Shown piece after piece: positions 38,494 through 46,394 of a DNA stretch of 64,000 nt; the stretch's first letter is position 1, and every line of letters starts with the position of its first letter. Origin of the DNA: Bacteroidota bacterium (GTDB lineage: Bacteria; Bacteroidota; Bacteroidia; Chitinophagales; BACL12); assembly GCA_016715425.1 (NCBI GenBank), contig JADKAC010000008.1, positions 355,001 to 419,000 of the forward strand. Reading direction: 5' to 3'. Under the pieces are notes generated by a model. The model did not search any database. It worked only from the letters and a program-made list of their open reading frames with translations, and had not been told where the DNA came from. The position numbers were made by a program, and so were the translations under genes.

Positions 38494-38581
38494 TTTGCGG
38501 TCTTTGCGGTAAAAAATAGTGAATGGTGAATGGTGAATGGTGAATGGTGAATAGGGAAAAAATTACCGCAAAGACCGCAAA
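38494..38581. repeat. 18-bp perfect inverted repeat enclosing a six-unit heptamer array
   Basis: Arms TTTGCGGTCTTTGCGGTA (38494-38511) and its exact complement (38564-38581) flank six 7-bp units of TRGTGAA (38517-38558). Confidence 0.95.
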
Positions 38582-38761
38582 GGAAAAATACGCAAAGGAC
38601 GCAAAGCGAGGGCGAAGTGAATTAAGAATGTGGAAGGTAGAAAGTAGAATGAAGGAACAATCTGAGAAGAAAACATTATGAGTAGACGAACGATAATTTA
38701 TAATTTGAAACCTGAAACCCGAAACTTATTAGTCAAAGTCAATAGTCTAAGTTTTTTGCAT

Positions 38762-38810
38762 TGTCCACTGTCAATTGTCAACTGTCAATTGTCAATTGTC
38801 AACTGTCCAT
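38762..38810 (+). repeat. Seven-unit heptamer array, TGTCMAY
   Basis: Seven consecutive 7-bp units, varying only at the fifth and seventh bases. Confidence 0.95.
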
Positions 38811-38812
38811 TG

Positions 38813-38856
38813 AAAAAAAAAGCCCCCGCCATGAAATCATCGCAGGGACTTTTTAT
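38813..38856 (-). terminator. Intrinsic terminator of sod
   Basis: A GC-rich imperfect hairpin (AGTCCCTGCGATGA with TCATGGCGGGGGCT on the minus strand) followed by a T-run, 17 bp past the sod stop; the plus strand also has a short T-run. Confidence 0.85.
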
Positions 38857-38872
38857 TAAATTGAAGGTATAA

Positions 38873-39484
38873 TTATTTCAATGCCTTCGCATAATTCTCA
38901 GCTACTTTATTCCAGTTAATTACATTGTAAAATGCGCCAACATAATCCGGTCTGCGATTTTGATAATGCAAATAGTAGGCGTGTTCCCAAACATCAATTC
39001 CTAAAATTGGTGTACCTTTTACTTCTGCAATATCCATCAATGGATTATCCTGATTTGGTGTAGATGTTACCACTAATTTTTTATTGTGATCCACTAATAA
39101 CCAAGCCCAACCACTTCCGAAACGAGTGCCTGCGGCAGCGGAAAATGTTTCTTTAAATTTATCGAAGCCACCAAGGTCACGATCAATTGCCGCAGCTAAA
39201 TCTCCTGTTGGTTTTCCACCGGCATTCGGTGCCATAATTTCCCAAAACATACTGTGATTATAAAAGCCACCACCATTGTTGCGCACTGCTGTACTTATTT
39301 TAGAAACGTTGGCTAATATTTCTTCAATGCTTTTCTTATCCCACTCTGTTCCTTCAATTGCTTTGTTCAGATTGTTGGTGTATCCTGCATGATGTTTATC
39401 ATGATGAATTTCCATTGTTTTTGCATCAATATTGGGCTCCAAAGCATCGAATGCATAAGGAAGCGCCGGTAATGTAAAGGCCAT
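38873..39484 (-). CDS. Iron/manganese superoxide dismutase
   Basis: 203 residues, cytosolic. Metal ligands are His27 (EIHHDKHHAGY), His78 (GGGFYNHSMFW), Asp165 and His169 (DVWEHAYYLHYQNRRPDYV). Dismutates superoxide to peroxide and oxygen. Length is normal. Whether it uses Fe or Mn cannot be decided from these motifs. Monocistronic, with its own terminator. Confidence 0.96.
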   Translation of the reverse strand: MAFTLPALPYAFDALEPNIDAKTMEIHHDKHHAGYTNNLNKAIEGTEWDKKSIEEILANVSKISTAVRNNGGGFYNHSMFWEIMAPNAGGKPTGDLAAAIDRDLGGFDKFKETFSAAAGTRFGSGWAWLLVDHNKKLVVTSTPNQDNPLMDIAEVKGTPILGIDVWEHAYYLHYQNRRPDYVGAFYNVINWNKVAENYAKALK

Positions 39485-39690
39485 ATATTTATTTTTTAAA
39501 TTGTGAAAAAATTTTCAGTTATAATTACTCAACACGGTATAAAGGTATATGTTCAAAATCAACAGAACGAATTATAGAATACAAAATAAATGCATTGCGA
39601 AGCCACCAATTTCTAAACCATTAATTTTACTTCTGTTAATTACAAGTGAAAGTAATTTCCGTTTATCAGCAACTCAATTTTAAATACAGC

Positions 39691-40935
39691 ATGATTCATT
39701 TTCAAAAAACTATTCTGGGCAATGGCCTCACGGTAATTGCACATGAAGATTTTACAACACAACTTGCTGCGGTGAATGTGTTGTATAAAGTGGGGGCACG
39801 CAATGAAGAAAAAACGCATACGGGCTTTGCACATTTATTCGAACATTTAATGTTTGGTGGTTCTGCAAATATTCCCGAATACGATACTCCATTGCAATTA
39901 GCAGGCGGAACAAATAATGCATTTACTACAAATGATCTTACTAACTATTACGATATATTACCTGTATCTAATATTGAAACTGCATTGTGGTTAGAGAGTG
40001 ATCGTATGTTGCAATTGGATTTCAGCAAACGTTCTCTTGATGTGCAACGCAATGTGGTGTGCGAAGAATTTAAAGAACATTATATCAATCGTCCTTACGG
40101 TGATTTATGGCATCAGGTAAGAAAATTAGTATATCATTCTCATCCTTATCAATGGCCAACAATCGGATTGGATTTAGCACATATTCAAAATGCAAAATTG
40201 CAGGACGTAAAAGATTTTTTTTATAAATGGTACCGACCAAATAATGCCATACTTGTAATTGCCGGTGCAATAAAATCTCAGGTTGCTTTTGCATTAGCAG
40301 AAAAATGGTTTGGTGAAATCCCTGCAGAAAAATTAAGTGAAAAAATGATTGCGCAAGAACCCGAGCAAACAGAATCCCGCTTTTCAGATATCAGAAAAGA
40401 TGTTCCTGTAGATCTGATTTATAAAGTATATAAAATGGCTGGCAGAACAGATAAAGAATATTATCCGCAGAATTTATTAAGTGATGTTTTAGGCACAGGA
40501 GAATCTTCTCGCTTTTATCAATCATTAAAAATGGAAAAGAAATTATTTACAGACGTAAGTGCGTATGTAAGTGGCAGCATTGATACAGGCATGTTTATCA
40601 TCAGCGGAAAATTAGCAGATGGTATTTCTTATGACGCTGCAGAAAAAGGTATTGCAGAAGAAATTGAAAAAATTATTTCTGCAAATATTACAGACATAGA
40701 GTTGCAACGCACAAAAAATATGATTGAAACTGATATTGCAGGTGGTTATACTTCTGTATTAAGTAAAGCACAAGGACTCGCTACTGCCGAGATGTTGGAA
40801 GATGCTGCATTAATAAATCAGGAATTGGAAAGGTTTGAAAATGTAACTCAACAAGATGTGCGCAATGCTGCTGAATATTTATTTCAACCACAACGATGCA
40901 GCACTTTATATTACGGAACACAATCTAAAAAATAA
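39691..40935 (+). CDS. M16-family zinc metallopeptidase, catalytic subunit
   Basis: 414 residues from the ATG at 39691; an upstream GTG frame would add 15. The inverted zinc motif HLFEH gives His48, Glu51, His52, and a further Glu lies in the downstream NVVCEEFKEH stretch. Pitrilysin-like peptidases of this size usually pair with an inactive homologue, and one follows 6 bp downstream. No signal peptide is evident, so a cytosolic or differently exported location is possible. Confidence 0.92.
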   Translation: MIHFQKTILGNGLTVIAHEDFTTQLAAVNVLYKVGARNEEKTHTGFAHLFEHLMFGGSANIPEYDTPLQLAGGTNNAFTTNDLTNYYDILPVSNIETALWLESDRMLQLDFSKRSLDVQRNVVCEEFKEHYINRPYGDLWHQVRKLVYHSHPYQWPTIGLDLAHIQNAKLQDVKDFFYKWYRPNNAILVIAGAIKSQVAFALAEKWFGEIPAEKLSEKMIAQEPEQTESRFSDIRKDVPVDLIYKVYKMAGRTDKEYYPQNLLSDVLGTGESSRFYQSLKMEKKLFTDVSAYVSGSIDTGMFIISGKLADGISYDAAEKGIAEEIEKIISANITDIELQRTKNMIETDIAGGYTSVLSKAQGLATAEMLEDAALINQELERFENVTQQDVRNAAEYLFQPQRCSTLYYGTQSKK

Positions 40936-40941
40936 TTACAT

Positions 40942-42228
40942 ATGCTGAATCGCAAAGACCCACCTGCATTAGAACTGATAGACAGGTTGGAAATAAATAA
41001 TTTTAAAACAACCGTACTTTCTAATAACACACCTGTATATATTGTGGATGGTGTGGAAGAAGAAGTAATAAAAATAGAATGGCGTTTTAATGCAGGTCGT
41101 TGGTATGAAACACAACCTGCAACTGCGAGAACTGTATTGCAAATGATGCGCAAAGGCACACTCCAAAAAACTGCTGAACAAATTGCAGATGCTATCGAAT
41201 TTTATGGTGGTGATTTGGATTTTATAAATGGTCAAGACTCCACCGGAATTGTAGTGTTTTGTTTGAAGAAACATTTAGATACTATTCTACCGATAGTGAT
41301 AGAAATATTACAAGAAGCATCTTTCCCGGAACCAGAATTGGAAATGATGATTCAGCGACAAAAACAAAAACTGCGCATCAGTGAAAAGAATACAGACTTC
41401 TATGCAAATCGTGCTTTTCACAGAGTATTATTCGGCGAAACACATCCGTATGGTTATGCAGTGGATGATAGTATATTAGATAATTTAAATACAGATGTTT
41501 TAAAACAATATCATCAACAACATTATAAAAATGCACCTACCGCAATTTTTATTTCTGGAAATGTAAGTGATGATATCATTGATACTCTGAATACACATTA
41601 TGGTAAAATACAATTGCATAAAAAAGATGCATTAGAAAATACTATTGCAATAGAAACATCCTCCGAAAAAAAGGTTTATAAACAATTATCTGAATCAGTA
41701 CAATCATCCATTCGCATTGGTAAAATAGCAATTCCAAGAACGCATCCGGATTTCTTATCCTATAATATTATGATGGTAATTTTTGGTGGCTATTTCGGTT
41801 CCAGACTGATGAGTAATATTCGTGAGGAAAAAGGATATACGTATGGAATTCATGCTACAACTTCACATAACCGCCATGCAAGTTATATGGAAATAAATAC
41901 CGAAGTAGGTAATGAAGTTTGTGAAGATGCGATAGAAGAAATTTATAAAGAAATGGATTTGCTGCGCAACGAAAAAGTGAGTAGCGAAGAATTGTCAATT
42001 GTGCGCAATTATATGATGGGAAGCATACTGCGGGCAACGGATGGGCCGTTTAACCGGATTAACATTATTAAGAATCTTGTATTAAATAACATGGATACTT
42101 CTTATTACGATGCATTCGTAAATACATTGAAAACAATTACACCCGAACAGATACAAGTGATGGCAAACAAATATCTGGTGAAGGAAGAAATGAAAGAAGT
42201 GATATGTGGCAATTTACCTAAAACGTAA
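40942..42228 (+). CDS. M16-family peptidase, non-catalytic partner
   Basis: 428 residues, homologous in layout to the preceding gene but without HxxEH (the matching place reads LQMMRKGTLQKTAEQ). It keeps the R/Y-rich C-terminal half typical of M16 beta subunits, with GGYFGSRLMSNIREEKGYTYGI (about 273-294). It likely forms a heterodimer with the catalytic subunit. Its stop TAA is part of the promoter-like box for the next gene. Confidence 0.92.
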   Translation: MLNRKDPPALELIDRLEINNFKTTVLSNNTPVYIVDGVEEEVIKIEWRFNAGRWYETQPATARTVLQMMRKGTLQKTAEQIADAIEFYGGDLDFINGQDSTGIVVFCLKKHLDTILPIVIEILQEASFPEPELEMMIQRQKQKLRISEKNTDFYANRAFHRVLFGETHPYGYAVDDSILDNLNTDVLKQYHQQHYKNAPTAIFISGNVSDDIIDTLNTHYGKIQLHKKDALENTIAIETSSEKKVYKQLSESVQSSIRIGKIAIPRTHPDFLSYNIMMVIFGGYFGSRLMSNIREEKGYTYGIHATTSHNRHASYMEINTEVGNEVCEDAIEEIYKEMDLLRNEKVSSEELSIVRNYMMGSILRATDGPFNRINIIKNLVLNNMDTSYYDAFVNTLKTITPEQIQVMANKYLVKEEMKEVICGNLPKT

Positions 42229-42234
42229 CTTTGC
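42226..42234 (+). promoter_or_regulatory. Bacteroidota -7 box (TAACTTTGC) overlapping the M16 stop
   Basis: Exact TAnnTTTG match whose TAA is the stop codon of the M16 partner. The ATG at 42240 begins 5 nt after the box, so transcription from it would be leaderless or nearly so. Confidence 0.5.
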
Positions 42235-42239
42235 ATACC

Positions 42240-44042
42240 ATGCAAAATATTTCAAAAATATATAAGCAAAGCAAAAACGGGATTGCAATTATTATTGTAT
42301 TCCTTTTAAATGCATTACATGTTTCCGCACAATCTACAACTCCGGTAGATTTATTATGTGCCTATAATGAAATAGATGGCGATGTGGTTATTGTATGGAG
42401 CCCCACAATAGAAGCTTGCGGAAGCTTTGTTGAATATAATATTTACGCTAGTAATACACTTACCGGACCTTATACTTTACTTACAACTATTCCTACTTAT
42501 TCTTCTTTTTTCTATACGCATGTAGGAGCAGACGGCACTATTACAACATGGTATTATTATATAGAAGCAGTATATGATTGTCCGGGATATACAATTACAC
42601 TTTCAGATACTTTAGATAACCTTGATCCCATAGCTCCTGAAATAGATTATGTAACAGTAGTTACGGGAGTCAATGTGCAAATTAATTGGTTCCCAAGTCC
42701 ATCACCCGAAACCACATCTTATATTATCTATCGGGATATTGGTGGCTTCACTCCAATAGATACTGTGTATGGAAGATTTACAACTACCTATACAGATTAT
42801 TTAGCATTGCCTGCTGCACAAGTAGAAACATATACAATTGCTGCACGAGATAGTTGTGGCAATGTCGGACCATTTAATAATAACTCGCATCACACAATTT
42901 TATTAACCAATGAATGGGAAGTATGTACCGATTCCATTTATCTCTATTGGAATTTATACGATACATGGACACCCGGCGTAAGTGCCTATGAAGTGTTGTT
43001 GGATGATGATGGCAGTGGTGCAGTTACAGTGGCAACACTTCCTCCAATTACCACAAGTTATATTTATAGCGGACCGGAATTTGACGACGGATATATATAT
43101 GCATTTATTATTCGTGCATTGCGTGCTGATGGTACTGCAATTTCAGAATCGAATACAAGAGGATTTATTATTGAAAATTATCAGCCGGTTTCTTACTATC
43201 ATATTCGCAATGCAACGGTGAATGAAAACAACGACATTTTTACACAATTTTATCCGGATACGGATGGCAATATTGAAAACCTGAGTGTGCAGCGCAGTAC
43301 TGATAATCTCAGTTATCTTACTATAAGTGTTGCTACTTTCCCGGGTGGTGTTCCGTTTACTTATAACTACACTGACTTCAGTCCGGATCCATCGGCGAAC
43401 AGTTATTACTATCAGTCTTTTGTGAATGATGCTTGTAATAATCAAGTCTATTCCGGGTATGCCCGCACCATTTTATTAAGAGGAAATAATCAACCGGATT
43501 TCACTAATGATATAGATTGGAATTTATTTGAAATTTCAAACGGCATTGTATTGCATTATAATTTATATCGGGATGATGGAGCGGGAATGAATTTGATTTC
43601 TACATTCACTCCGGATCAAATTAGTTATACAGATAATGTTGTTGATTTTTTAAATGAAGCAGAACAAATTTGTTATCAGATGGAGGCAGTATATCAATTG
43701 GATTTACCCGACATTAATATCAGCGAACAACTCAGTAGTTTTTCAAATACACTTTGCTTAGAATTAAGTCCACGTATTTATGTACCTAATGCGATTGCCC
43801 CTGATGGCGTAAATAATTTTTTTAAGCCTGTGATTTTAAATGGTATGGAAGACACTTATTCTATGCAAATTTTCGACAGATATGGCAAGATATTATTTGA
43901 AACCACGGATATAGATATTGGTTGGGATGGAAAATTTAATGGTAAAACAATGCAGGTAGGTACTTATGCTTATGTAATTACTTTCACCGCCACCAACGGA
44001 CAAGCGGTAATAAAAAAAGGTAATGTAACTGTGGTGAAATAA
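42240..44042 (+). CDS. Gliding-motility-type T9SS protein with type B (CHU_C) sorting domain
   Basis: 600 residues from the ATG at 42240 (an upstream TTG adds three). Signal peptide ends VSAQ. The body consists of several fibronectin-III-like segments (VDLLCAYNEIDGDVVIVW; VQINWFPSPSPETTSYIIYRD). The C-terminal ~90 residues (YVPNAIAPDG..., then MQIFDRYGKILFE, IGWDGKFNGKTMQVGTYAYVI) match the CHU_C / gliding-motility type B sorting domain. Predicted cell-surface adhesin-like protein. The ligand is unknown. Confidence 0.9.
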   Translation: MQNISKIYKQSKNGIAIIIVFLLNALHVSAQSTTPVDLLCAYNEIDGDVVIVWSPTIEACGSFVEYNIYASNTLTGPYTLLTTIPTYSSFFYTHVGADGTITTWYYYIEAVYDCPGYTITLSDTLDNLDPIAPEIDYVTVVTGVNVQINWFPSPSPETTSYIIYRDIGGFTPIDTVYGRFTTTYTDYLALPAAQVETYTIAARDSCGNVGPFNNNSHHTILLTNEWEVCTDSIYLYWNLYDTWTPGVSAYEVLLDDDGSGAVTVATLPPITTSYIYSGPEFDDGYIYAFIIRALRADGTAISESNTRGFIIENYQPVSYYHIRNATVNENNDIFTQFYPDTDGNIENLSVQRSTDNLSYLTISVATFPGGVPFTYNYTDFSPDPSANSYYYQSFVNDACNNQVYSGYARTILLRGNNQPDFTNDIDWNLFEISNGIVLHYNLYRDDGAGMNLISTFTPDQISYTDNVVDFLNEAEQICYQMEAVYQLDLPDINISEQLSSFSNTLCLELSPRIYVPNAIAPDGVNNFFKPVILNGMEDTYSMQIFDRYGKILFETTDIDIGWDGKFNGKTMQVGTYAYVITFTATNGQAVIKKGNVTVVK

Positions 44043-44086
44043 TAGCCATCATTAAATAATTTCACATTCAAATTATATAATTATTC

Positions 44087-44512
44087 ATGTCTATTTGGTT
44101 TGATAAAAATCTTTCGTTGCAGCCATTGCAACTATTAAATGCAAATACTATGGGAGCCCATATTGGATTGGAATTTACTGAAGTAGGTGAGGATTTTATT
44201 AAAGCCACGTTACCTGTAGATCATCGCACATGGCAACCTTATCATATTTTACACGGTGGTGCAAATGCAGTTCTGGCAGAAACTTTAGGAAGTATGGCAA
44301 GTGCAATGGTGGTGGATCACAGTAAATATTTAACCTTAGGTATTGAAATAAATTGCAATCATCTTCGCCCTGTAAATAAAGGATTAGTTACCGGTATTTG
44401 CAAGCCAATTCAATTAGGGAAAACACTACATGTGTGGGAGATAAAAATTTATAGCGAGCGCAAAAAGCTAACTTGTATTTCAAGATTAACAGTGATGATA
44501 AAACTGCGTTAA
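44087..44512 (+). CDS. Hotdog-fold thioesterase, PaaI/MenI type
   Basis: 141 residues. Motif HILHGGANAVLAETLGSMAS (about 52-71) with the catalytic-site HGG and E of PaaI/DHNA-CoA thioesterases, and the closing GICKPIQLGKTLHVWEIKI. It may be the DHNA-CoA thioesterase of menaquinone synthesis or a phenylacetyl-CoA thioesterase; context does not decide. Confidence 0.88.
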   Translation: MSIWFDKNLSLQPLQLLNANTMGAHIGLEFTEVGEDFIKATLPVDHRTWQPYHILHGGANAVLAETLGSMASAMVVDHSKYLTLGIEINCNHLRPVNKGLVTGICKPIQLGKTLHVWEIKIYSERKKLTCISRLTVMIKLR

Positions 44513-44521
44513 TTTCTTTGT

Positions 44522-44590
44522 AAAATAAAAACCCGCTGCCAAGATCTTACCCCCGTAATGAAATTTTTTAAATTTCTCCCCGGCAGCGGA
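44522..44590 (-). ncRNA. Candidate structured RNA or orphan terminator
   Basis: An 8-bp perfect GC-rich outer stem (CCGCTGCC, 44533-44540 with 44582-44589) encloses an inner 7-bp stem (44560-44566 with 44570-44576). On the minus strand the outer stem is followed by a T-run (the A-run at 44522-44531), as in an intrinsic terminator. No minus-strand gene ends here, so a short transcript may be terminated by it. It matches no riboswitch I know. Confidence 0.4.
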
Positions 44591-44734
44591 ATTATCACCG
44601 ACGGCAATATTAAATATAAATTTAACCATTGCTTAAAAATTGTTAACAAATAGAAGTGAATAATATGAAATTGGCAATTGGTTTCTTCAGCATTAAGTAT
44701 TAGAGTATTCAGTTTCCTATTTAAATTATTCGTT

Positions 44735-44742
44735 TAAATTTG
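44735..44742 (+). promoter_or_regulatory. Bacteroidota -7 box (TAAATTTG) upstream of the DUF1624-type gene
   Basis: Exact TAnnTTTG match, 25 nt before the ATG at 44768. Confidence 0.5.
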
Positions 44743-44767
44743 ATTTCACTTTAAACCCAAATCAAGA

Positions 44768-45955
44768 ATGCATACTCTTGTAACGGCCAAGCGTTTCGAA
44801 TCTATTGATTTGTTGCGAGGCATCGTAATTGTTTTAATGGCATTGGATCATGTGCGTGATTATTTTCATGCTGATTCATTTTTGTTTGACCCATTAGATT
44901 TAGCACAAACAAATGCCGCCATATTTTTCACTCGCTGGATTACACATTACTGCGCACCTATTTTTATTTTTCTTGCCGGTACTTCAATATACATTGTTGG
45001 CAAACGAAAAGGTAAAGCAGAAGTATCTTCCTTTCTGTTGAAGCGAGGATTCTGGTTAATGTTTTTAGAGTTTACCGTAATGAATTTTGCATGGTTTTTT
45101 AATATTCATTTTTCAATTATCACCTTACAAGTTATCTGGGCAATTGGATTATGTATGGTATGTATGGCTGCAATTATTCATTTACCCTTTCGTGGCATTC
45201 TTTGGTTTGGATTAGTACTGATTGTCGGTCATAATTTGTTAGATGGAATTACTGTTACACAACCCGGATGGAAAGCAGTATGGGCAGTATTACATCAGTT
45301 CGAAATATTCCCAAATGCAATTGGAAATAGTACAATCATACTTGTGTATCCGCTTATTCCTTGGGTAGGTGTAATGAGTTTAGGATATTGTCTCGGTGCA
45401 TTATACGCAAGTGATTTTGATGCCGATATCAGAAAAAGAATTTTGCGACTCACCGGATTAGTTGCAATAGCATTATTTATTCTAGTCCGCTTCATTAATT
45501 TTTATGGTGACCCTGATCCAAGAGTTACTGAAGGAAGTGGACTGATTCAATTCCTTTCGTTTTTAAATGTAAGTAAATATCCACCTTCCATGTTGTATTT
45601 ATTTATGACCCTTGGGCCAGCATTATTATTTCTTGCATATACAGAAAATTTAAAAAATAAAATCACCGATAACTTGATAATTTTTGGAAGAGTACCTATG
45701 TTTTTTTACATATTGCATGTGTACCTAATTCATCTCTTTGCCATGTTAGCTGCACAACTAACAGGATACGGATGGCAAACGTTTTTATTAGAAAGGTTCC
45801 CAACTAAGGATCCTGCATTAGCGGGTTATGGTTTTAGTTTAGGAATTACTTATCTCGTTTGGATATTTGTAGTGTTGGTTACATTTCCTATTTGCAAATG
45901 GTATAATAACTATAAATCAAATCACCGAGAAAAATGGTGGCTGTCTTATTTGTGA
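44768..45955 (+). CDS. Heparan-alpha-glucosaminide N-acetyltransferase-like (DUF1624) membrane protein
   Basis: 395 residues with about ten transmembrane helices. The first helix region RFESIDLLRGIVIVLMALDHVRDYFHAD contains the conserved His-Asp-type motif of the HGSNAT/DUF1624 acyltransferase family. Further conserved: WITHYCAPIFIFLAGTS and FGRVPMFFYILHVYLIH. Likely moves an acyl group across the inner membrane onto an envelope glycan. The substrate is unknown. Confidence 0.88.
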   Translation: MHTLVTAKRFESIDLLRGIVIVLMALDHVRDYFHADSFLFDPLDLAQTNAAIFFTRWITHYCAPIFIFLAGTSIYIVGKRKGKAEVSSFLLKRGFWLMFLEFTVMNFAWFFNIHFSIITLQVIWAIGLCMVCMAAIIHLPFRGILWFGLVLIVGHNLLDGITVTQPGWKAVWAVLHQFEIFPNAIGNSTIILVYPLIPWVGVMSLGYCLGALYASDFDADIRKRILRLTGLVAIALFILVRFINFYGDPDPRVTEGSGLIQFLSFLNVSKYPPSMLYLFMTLGPALLFLAYTENLKNKITDNLIIFGRVPMFFYILHVYLIHLFAMLAAQLTGYGWQTFLLERFPTKDPALAGYGFSLGITYLVWIFVVLVTFPICKWYNNYKSNHREKWWLSYL

Positions 45956-46394
45956 ATGGTGAATGGTGAATGATGAATAGTGAATAAATGAGTGATGAAT
46001 AATCAGTGATGAATTTTTTCATTGTCAATTGTCCACTGTCAATTGTCAATTTTTAAAGTCAATAGTCAAAGTTATTTTGCTAATAGCCAATTAGTGAATA
46101 GTGAATGGTGAATAGTGAATTAAGGAGTGATGAATAATCAGTGATGAGATTTTTTTCTGAATCACAGATTTACATGGATTAAAAGATTACACTGAATATT
46201 TTATCGATTATAAAGAAATTTAAGAATCTGTGAAATCAGAGTAATCTGATTAATCAGAGATTCAGACAATGATGAATAAATGAGTGATGAATAATCAGTG
46301 ATGAGGATTATAACTTGAAACACGAAACTCAAAACCTGAAACCCAAAACTTGAAACTTTTTTCATTGTCAATTGTCCACTGTCAATTGTCCATT
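45956..46394. repeat. Intergenic repeat block between convergent genes
   Basis: No gene. GTGAATGGTGAA-type heptamers (45953-45983, 46091-46122), RATSAGT-type words, TGTCAAT/TGTCCAC heptamers (46022-46052 and 46366-46393), a pair of words around AATCACAGATTTACATGG and GTGAAATCAGAGTAATC (46153-46270), and GAAACYY heptamers (46314-46356). Confidence 0.85.

Larger units (their letters stand above)
38191..38812. repeat. Intergenic repeat block
   Basis: No gene. AGGAATTA-type words (38285-38345), RATSAGT, a GCCACGAATGC hairpin (38419-38468), an 18-bp inverted repeat around a heptamer array (38494-38581), ACGCAAAGGACGCAAAGCG (38589-38607), GAAACYY heptamers (38707-38727) and TGTCAAY heptamers (38762-38810). 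The richest combination in the window. The tetR promoter must lie at its left edge. Confidence 0.88.

Noticed and set aside
38762..38810. Heptamer arrays as possible CRISPR arrays
   Set aside because: The units are contiguous 7-bp words with no 25-40 bp repeats or spacers, and no cas gene is nearby.
44486..44629. 47-residue minus-strand ORF (MVKFIFNIAVGDNSAAGEK...) through the structured element
   Set aside because: It overlaps the hotdog thioesterase antisense and its apparent coding look is explained by the GC-rich hairpin. No ribosome-binding context was seen.
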